This document shows positions 58,645 to 64,000 of a DNA stretch of 64,000 nucleotides, piece by piece. A program made the position numbers and the translations under genes. Positions within the stretch are counted from its first letter, which is position 1, and the number at the start of each line of letters is the position of its first letter. The DNA comes from Macrostomum hystrix (lineage: Eukaryota; Platyhelminthes; Macrostomidae): contig CATNEN010000038.1 in NCBI GenBank assembly GCA_950097015.1, positions 19,750,001-19,814,000 of the forward strand. The letters run 5' to 3'. The notes beneath the pieces were generated by a model. It did no database searches, was not told the DNA's origin, and saw only the letters and a list, made by a program, of their open reading frames with translations.

Positions 58645-59030
58645 CATTTAGCTTCTCTTATGGTATTACTGAAAGTAGTGTGATGGACTGGAGCTGTTTC
58701 TGAAGACAGGCAGAAAACAAATTTTAGATTTTAGAAAGCAAATAAATTAATTTTAGACAAAATAAGTAGTAAAAAGATGGATTTGATCAGAAATCGCTAC
58801 AGAAAAGCAGTGGCTTACACAGCGTGTACACATAATAAAATTTGCAATAAATTCGAAAGAATGAAAACTGTAGTGCAGTGAAAACTGATTACTCTTATGC
58901 GAGTTTAAGTGGTCCTGTAGTTGTTTCTCGTAGTCGAGAAAGCATTAATTACACAATTGCCAAATGTAGTTATTAATAAATAAAAAAACAAACATGTGAA
59001 AGGTTGGTATAGTTTAAAACTGTCCAACAG
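58645..59030. other. Gene-free stretch
   Basis: Nothing recognised; 3' flank of the gene that follows on the minus strand. Confidence 0.35.
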
Positions 59031-59035
59031 TAAAT

Positions 59036-60931
59036 TCAATTATATAAGAAAAAGGCAGCTGAAAGCAGGACAGATATAGTCAGAAAGTAGAGCGGAAATA
59101 AGTATTGAAAGTAAAACACGCAGAATAAAATAAAATATGACATAGATACGTCTTCCCTTTGATCATTTCTGGCCATAAAGCTGATGTAGGTATAGAAAAT
59201 AAGCAGAAAAATTGAGTCCGATAAAAAGTGAAGAAATTTTAACGTCATTAGTTTAAACAGCTGCAGCTGGCAGAGCACTTGCCACTCCGAAGCTACAGAT
59301 TCCTGTTCTGTTTCCGAAATCATGGCCGCTTGCTTGTAGCCTGCAGTTAAAACAAATGACAGATTATCGTAATATTGTATACACGTAATCGGTGCACAGC
59401 TTAATGCGCAAAAACTTGATTACGAAGCCCACTTACTCAGGTGAATTAAGCTCAGAAGCAGGATCAAAAGGGCGATCAGCGTAATCACACTAAGTCCTTG
59501 ACGCCTGTCAAGTCGGATGTCGGATGTCGGATGTAACTTAGGTAAAATTAAGGTTATACAAAGGTTATACCTTTGTATATTTATATTATTAATTTTTATT
59601 AATAAAACGCGCACGAAATCTATGTGTGCTGATTTTTTTCTTTTATATATTTTCAGACAATAGAATTTACTCGACAAAAAAAAACAAAAAAGCGAAGTTT
59701 TGTAAGAATCAACTATTGAGCTGTGAAGGGAAAAGCAACGGTGTTAAAAATAAGAGCAACAAAAACACAATTGGGACACCAGGAATAAAAAAATAAATGT
59801 TAATGTTAATAGCTTTAGGGCAGCAGTTCCCTTATTTGCCCTTATTTTACTCTAAAATAATGTATGATGTAATGCATGATGTACTTTGCTAAAGCTTCAG
59901 TGGTTTCCCTAATCGTTTTGTGCCAAATTATCTAGTTAGATTTCTCTTCTGTTGTTAAGGATGCGAAATTGGGAGTTTTCCCAGAAATGTTATTTTCAAA
60001 ATTCGAACTGCGGCGCTATACATATTCCAACTTCACTTAAAAAGGAAGTGGACCTCGTTTTCAACTTCTGTTTTGCACTTACTATATAATCTATTCTCAT
60101 GCGGAATTTTCGGTCTCGCAGTTCGCAATGTTTCGCAAACTAGCTTGTGGTTTCCTAGTCTAAACGAGGATATGGTACGTCTCAACTCCGGGTTGTATAT
60201 TTGTTGTAAATATTTTTCGGCTGAATAATATTGCATAAAAGGAGTAATAGAAGTGACTTAGCTTGCTTGAGTTCTGTGTCCTTTGTCTCCAATGGGTATC
60301 GAACTGAGATACGAATTTTTTCCTGTGGTTTCTAGTTGCTTTTGCAGGACTAATGCCTCTGCAGTTCAGCATAACCTCATCTTTGCTTTGATTCCAACAT
60401 CACTGTATATTAGGTCCGCTAATAACTTGAAAATTATGGAGTCCGGGCGGCTTGTTATGGAGGCCCAGTATGAAATATACTAGTAATATAAATTCTACTC
60501 GTATAGAAGCTTCTGCTTTAAATTACCATAATAAACTAGTTCTCACCTCGTCAGGACATTGCGAAGCTGATCATCTTTGAGCTGCTTGATAGCAACAGCG
60601 TGGCAACGTGTGAGCTCTTGCAACTCTTCTTGGTGCTTGTCTCTGTAGCCGAAGGGTAGCTATTGGTCGTCATTCTAAAAGTTCGTCTGTTGTTTACTAG
60701 AATGAGCAGATAACAAACTCAAACTGACCTCAAAACTGTCGCCGCGTCTCGAAGTGTTTCTAGCCTTCCGCTCAGCTCATAGAGTTGGTGTGTCAACTGT
60801 TTCACGCGGTCGGTTGCCGCGGCAGCTTGCTCCGTCAGATCAACCCAAGAGTTGCCTTGGTCGTTAGATTTTTTAACAATTTCGAAGCTTTTTAAATCTA
60901 ACGACGACATTCTGCTGTCGCCCTCTGCCAT
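59036..60931 (-). CDS. Coiled-coil protein G with membrane segments (unknown)
   Basis: Four exons, 60729-60931, 60547-60642, 59437-59504 and 59036-59340, join with matching phases (2, 2, 1) into 223 residues. The N-terminal part is coiled coil (EQAAAATDRVKQLTHQLYEL...LETLRDAATVLR) and matches protein F. Exon 3 adds a hydrophobic helix (LSVITLIALLILLLSLIHL). Exon 4 adds two more (FLHFLSDSIFLLIFYTYISFM and YFILFCVFYFQYLFPLYFL) and ends LSAAFFLYN. A three-pass membrane protein with a cytosolic coiled coil is the simple reading. Exons 1 and 2 are firm; the joining of exons 3 and 4 rests on phase and a modest acceptor. Intron 2 holds a LINE fragment. An acceptor (CTGCCTACAG) ends five bases above the ATG. 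Confidence 0.55.
60020..60480 (-). mobile_element. LINE fragment in intron 2 of gene G
   Basis: Frameshifted remains of the same LINE C-terminal region as at 57390-58050: SITSRPDSIIFKLLADLIYSD, SKLSHFYYSF, then SSFRLGNHKLVCETLRTARP and SKCKTEVENEVHFLF. Several frame breaks. Confidence 0.7.
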
Positions 60932-61339
60932 GGCGCCTGTAGGCAGAATTATAGACAACTTCTGCTGGCGTGGAAATTGCCCCAAAAAAACACTAAAAAA
61001 AAAGCTGTCAGTATCGTGTGCGCTACATTTAAGCGTACGATGCGTAGCTTTCCTACATTTAAAGCTACCCTGTTGTTGCTAGCTACAAAAACTGTGTACA
61101 TTTGTAAGAGAGAAAATGCGAGGATTGCTTGCATACGATCGTTTAGCATAATAACAACTTTAATACATAGCTCTCTAAGCAATTATACACGCCTTGCTTC
61201 CAGTCTGTCTGAAAACTTTGACAAAAGCAAGCGATGTTCGCACAGCTGTTCATTTATCTCTATCCTACAACAGTGCTTTACTAAAACTTAGAGCACAGTA
61301 CATCTCCATGCCAATGTACTTTTGTTTCATGAAAATTAG

Positions 61340-61490
61340 CCAAAGCACAGACTGCAACTGGGCCAGCGGCCACTTCAGCTTGTGGGCCACGTGCTGCGGG
61401 CAGAAGGCGACTACCCCGAGACTCTTGAAGATTTCTTGCTGCTCCCATTGCAGGGCCAAGCCCGGACTCGGGGGAATGTGTTTTTCTTTG
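61340..61490 (+). mobile_element. RTE-like LINE remnant
   Basis: The plus strand reads LQLGQRPLQLVGHVLRAEGD and LLLPLQGQARTRGN, matching RLRLAGHVIRAES and LLLTLQDPFRRGQARTRR in the LINE at 25075-26560. Only the C-terminal piece is present. Confidence 0.65.
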
Positions 61491-61504
61491 AAACGCCAGA
61501 GCGC

Positions 61505-61577
61505 CCGACACCGTCGATTTGATTCAAAGCCTTTTAAATTTAATGACGACATTCTGCAGTCGCCCTCTGCCATGGCA
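61505..61577 (-). pseudogene. Partial duplicate of gene G exon 1
   Basis: MAEGDCRMSSLNLKGFES matches the start of protein G (MAEGDSRMSSLDLKSFEI), and the acceptor-like TTGTTCCTGCAG six bases above the ATG is also kept. After about 20 codons the sequence runs into antisense LINE sequence. A broken duplicate, or a new gene start, with the first more likely. Confidence 0.65.
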
Positions 61578-61599
61578 GCCTGCAGGAACAATTGCAGGA

Positions 61600-62130
61600 A
61601 ATTGCATCGATTAAAAGGCCTTCAAGAAGTTTTTGCCAGCGTTCATGTGAACCTGCATGAAGCATAGATTTTTCTCTCGTTGCTTGCTGCCATACAATGC
61701 ACTGCAAAAGTAATTCGAAAACTTTTATTTCCTTGATCGATTCACAACAGTTGGGCCGAAGAACAGAGAAATACAGCAAGCTGAGTCACTTCAACAATTC
61801 GCTTAAACTAGGAGTATTTTAATCAGAGAAAAAGATGGGACGTACTCTATGAACATGTAGAAATTCAGGGATATTTATGAACGATTCGAAGATTGTTGTT
61901 AAACAACAATTATATAGGTCTACTATGATTGTGAGAGATTACAGAAGAAAATATTTATTATAGTAAGTATATGCAAGCTTTTAAAGATTTATTTTACCTG
62001 ACATTGAATAGTAGTTATTTATTTCGTCAACCACGTGTTTCACTAAGCTCGTACATATTGAATGTGAATTTAATATAGTTCGTGAAACAGGCTTCCTTCA
62101 TGAATAACAGTTCTCTTGTAACATCTCTTG
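61600..62130. other. Gene-free stretch
   Basis: Nothing recognised between the duplicate exon and the minisatellite. Confidence 0.35.
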
Positions 62131-62138
62131 CGACAGGG

Positions 62139-62740
62139 GAGAGATGAGACTGTGGAGAGATAAGACAGAGGAGAGAAGAGACAGGTGAGATGAGACATGG
62201 GAGAGACGCGACAGGGGAGAGATGAGACAGAGGAGAGAAGAGACAGGTGAGATGAGACAGAGGAGAGATGAGACACGGGAGAGATGAGACACGGGAGAGA
62301 TGAGACAGAGGAGAGATGTGACAGTGGAGAGATGTGACAGTGGAGAGATGAGACAGGAGAGATGAGACAGGAGAGATGAGACAGAGGAGAGATGAGACAG
62401 AGGAGGAATGAGGCAGAGGAGAGATGAGACAGGGGAGAGATGAGACAGGGGAGAGATGAGACAGGGGAGAGATGAGACACGGGAGAGATGAGACAGAGGA
62501 GAGATGTGACAGTGGAGAGATGTGACAGTGGAGAGATGAGACAGGAGAGATGAGACAGTGGAGAGATGAGACAGAGGAGAGATGAGACAGTGGAGAGATG
62601 AGACAGAGGAGAGATGAGACAGAGGAGAGATGAGACAGGAGGAATGAGGCAGAGGAGAGATGAGACAGGGGAGAGATGAGACAGGGGAGAGATGAGACAG
62701 GGGAGAGATGAGACACGGGAGAGATGAGACACGGAAAATT
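62139..62740. repeat. 16-bp purine-rich minisatellite, about 38 copies
   Basis: The unit is GAGAGATGAGACAGGG with variants (AGAGGA, AGTGGA, ACGGGA; some units shortened). Strand asymmetry is extreme: purines on plus, pyrimidines on minus. The long Ser/Leu/Pro/His frames on minus are artefacts. Confidence 0.94.
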
Positions 62741-62916
62741 AAGACAGGGGAGAAATGCGATGTTGGAATAATAGGTTTCGGAAGGAACCAGGGGAATACG
62801 GGAGCTTCGTGGGCCAGATCTAGCCCGCCGGTCGGAAGTTGCAGGGATAGAGATATATTAAAGTAGTTGATATTTTACGAAATCAATTATAAGCAAGGTG
62901 TGAACATTTCGGACTC

Positions 62917-64000
62917 TCATTCGCAGTCCAGCAGGTTCTCGACAGCGGCAACAAAAGTGGCCAAATCCAGCAGGCTGCCCAGCTCGAAGTGTTTCTCCAG
63001 CACGCGGCCAAAGTACTCCGGCGAGCGAGCCAGCGTGCCGGCCAGGAACTGCAGCTCGACGCCGGTGAGGCCGCGCTTCTCGATCTCGGCCGGGAGTCGC
63101 TGGTCGCGGCACCAGGCAGCCACGCGCTCGGCGTCCCAGGCTCGAATCGACGAGGCCACTCGACTCCGTCTGGGCTGCTGCGGTTGAGTCTGAAGCTGCT
63201 GAGACGATCCAATCGGAGGCAGCACCGGGGACTGTGTCGGCAGCTCGTGACCTCGGCGCTGGCCAGTCACCGCGGATCCCGGGCGACTGCTGGACACATT
63301 CTCGAGTTGATTGAAATAACTGCCAAGCGCATCAAGAAGCTCCTGAACTTTCGCCTCGAAGGGCTGCTTGGTCTCGGTGAGGTCGTACCGCAGCTCTGCC
63401 CTGGTAAGCAGGCCCAGCCAGCCACTGGGTCTGTATCGGGGCTCTAGCAACAGCGGGATTAGCTTCTTGCCACATTCGTGCGCGTACTCCACCTCTGGAA
63501 GATTCAAGTTATTCATGCTTCCGTAGAAACAGAACGCTACCTCAGATGACACATTTCGTAGAAAGTGTGCGAAAAAGCTCACAAATAGCACTGTACACAA
63601 AAATCGGAACACCCTTCAGCTGATCCAGCGTCAAAGCGTTCTGATTGGGACGTTCAGAAGTAGCTCTCGACTTGCTATCCGCTAATACCAAGGTGGGACG
63701 TGGCACATTGACACACCTGTGAACATACTCACCTAGCCTGCAGTTGCTGCTTTCGTTATATAGTCGGCTGATGCACATCAGCACAACACTGGAGCCTTCA
63801 ATTCCGTCTGCCATGGCCTGATACACCGAGCCAGTCTTCATGTTTTTGAAATCCACCCACACATCCACCTTGGCCGCAGTCAGCATCTGATGAAGCCGCT
63901 CTACAATGGCCCTGCTGCCATGGTTGTAACTGATCATAACACGCCGAGACGGCTTGCTGCCAGCCGCGGCGGTTGAGGCTGATCTTCCAGCACTGCCAGG
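62917..64000 (-). CDS. TIR-SAM protein (5' end outside the window)
   Basis: Two exons are seen: 63733-64000 (continuing beyond the window) and 62917-63494, joined in phase 1. The first encodes the front of a TIR domain (RRVMISYNHGSRAIVERLHQ, DVWVDFKNMKTG, GSSVVLMCISRLYNESSNCRL). The second gives the rest (EVEYAHECGKKLIPLLLE, PSGWLGLL), a Ser/Pro/Gln linker, and a SAM-like domain (WDAERVAAWCRDQRLPAEIE...LTGVELQFLAG). TIR domains either scaffold immune signalling or cleave NAD+; the Glu in NCRLEVEYA is where the catalytic Glu of SARM1 and plant TIRs lies. The order TIR then SAM is the reverse of SARM1. The N-terminal region is unknown because the window ends. Confidence 0.82.

Noticed and set aside
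62027-62732. Two overlapping frames of over 200 codons rich in Ser, Leu, Pro and His
   Set aside because: Both are translations of the 16-bp purine-rich array in different frames.

Overview
This is animal nuclear DNA. Genes are split by short GT-AG introns, and most of the window is repetitive: tandem arrays, tRNA-derived SINEs, DNA transposons and LINE fragments. Recognisable genes are metazoan: SAP18, FBXL15, the ciliary protein DRC2/CCDC65, a MARCH2/3-type RING-CH ubiquitin ligase, a Cys-loop receptor subunit, and a TIR-SAM protein. Several start codons lie 1-7 bases after a good 3' splice acceptor, as expected where a spliced leader is trans-spliced onto mRNAs. With the many lophotrochozoan-looking families this suggests a flatworm (Macrostomum-like) or another spiralian, but the species cannot be fixed from the sequence alone.

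Layout. 1-500: tRNA-type SINE copies. 883-1200: first exon of SAP18 (-). 1603-2542: FBXL15 (-). 2550-7790: gene-poor, with three non-autonomous DNA elements. 7794-10684: five-exon DRC2 (+). 11295-11828: Tc1-like remnant. 12327-14099, 15135-17133 and 23136-24456: three minus-strand coiled-coil genes. 17134-23135: foldback elements, a deleted Tc1-like copy, a GC-rich minisatellite and a SINE. 25075-26560: dead RTE-like LINE. 27279-31100: 2-kb minisatellite, segmental duplication, microsatellite and paired foldback elements. 31163-33897: coiled-coil gene (+) with a 48-bp array in intron 1. 33972-34990: 20-bp array. 35962-36684: unknown Pro/Gln-rich gene. 37571-39101: RING-CH ligase. 41724-42941: intronless Cys-loop receptor gene. 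44704-45236: 16-bp array. 46224-46600: tyrosine-recombinase fragment. 47376-50183: four-exon coiled-coil gene (-) with two intronic arrays. 51498-51788: small coiled-coil gene. 52765-56479: P-element-like transposon with a THAP transposase, sitting inside an 81-bp minisatellite. 57390-60480: LINE fragments and a SINE. 59036-60931: coiled-coil plus membrane-segment gene (-). 62139-62740: 16-bp array. 62917-64000: TIR-SAM gene (-).

The least explained part is a dispersed cluster of six or seven coiled-coil genes. Almost all of their introns are phase 2, internal exons are multiples of three, and some of the proteins align with one another, so they look like products of local duplication and exon shuffling. 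Two of them contain large tandem arrays within introns. In one, the array starts inside the 5' splice site, so every repeat unit carries a copy of the donor sequence. I found no evidence of what these proteins do.

Exon boundaries were derived by hand from GT-AG signals, reading-frame phase and remembered family homology. No search or transcript was available.
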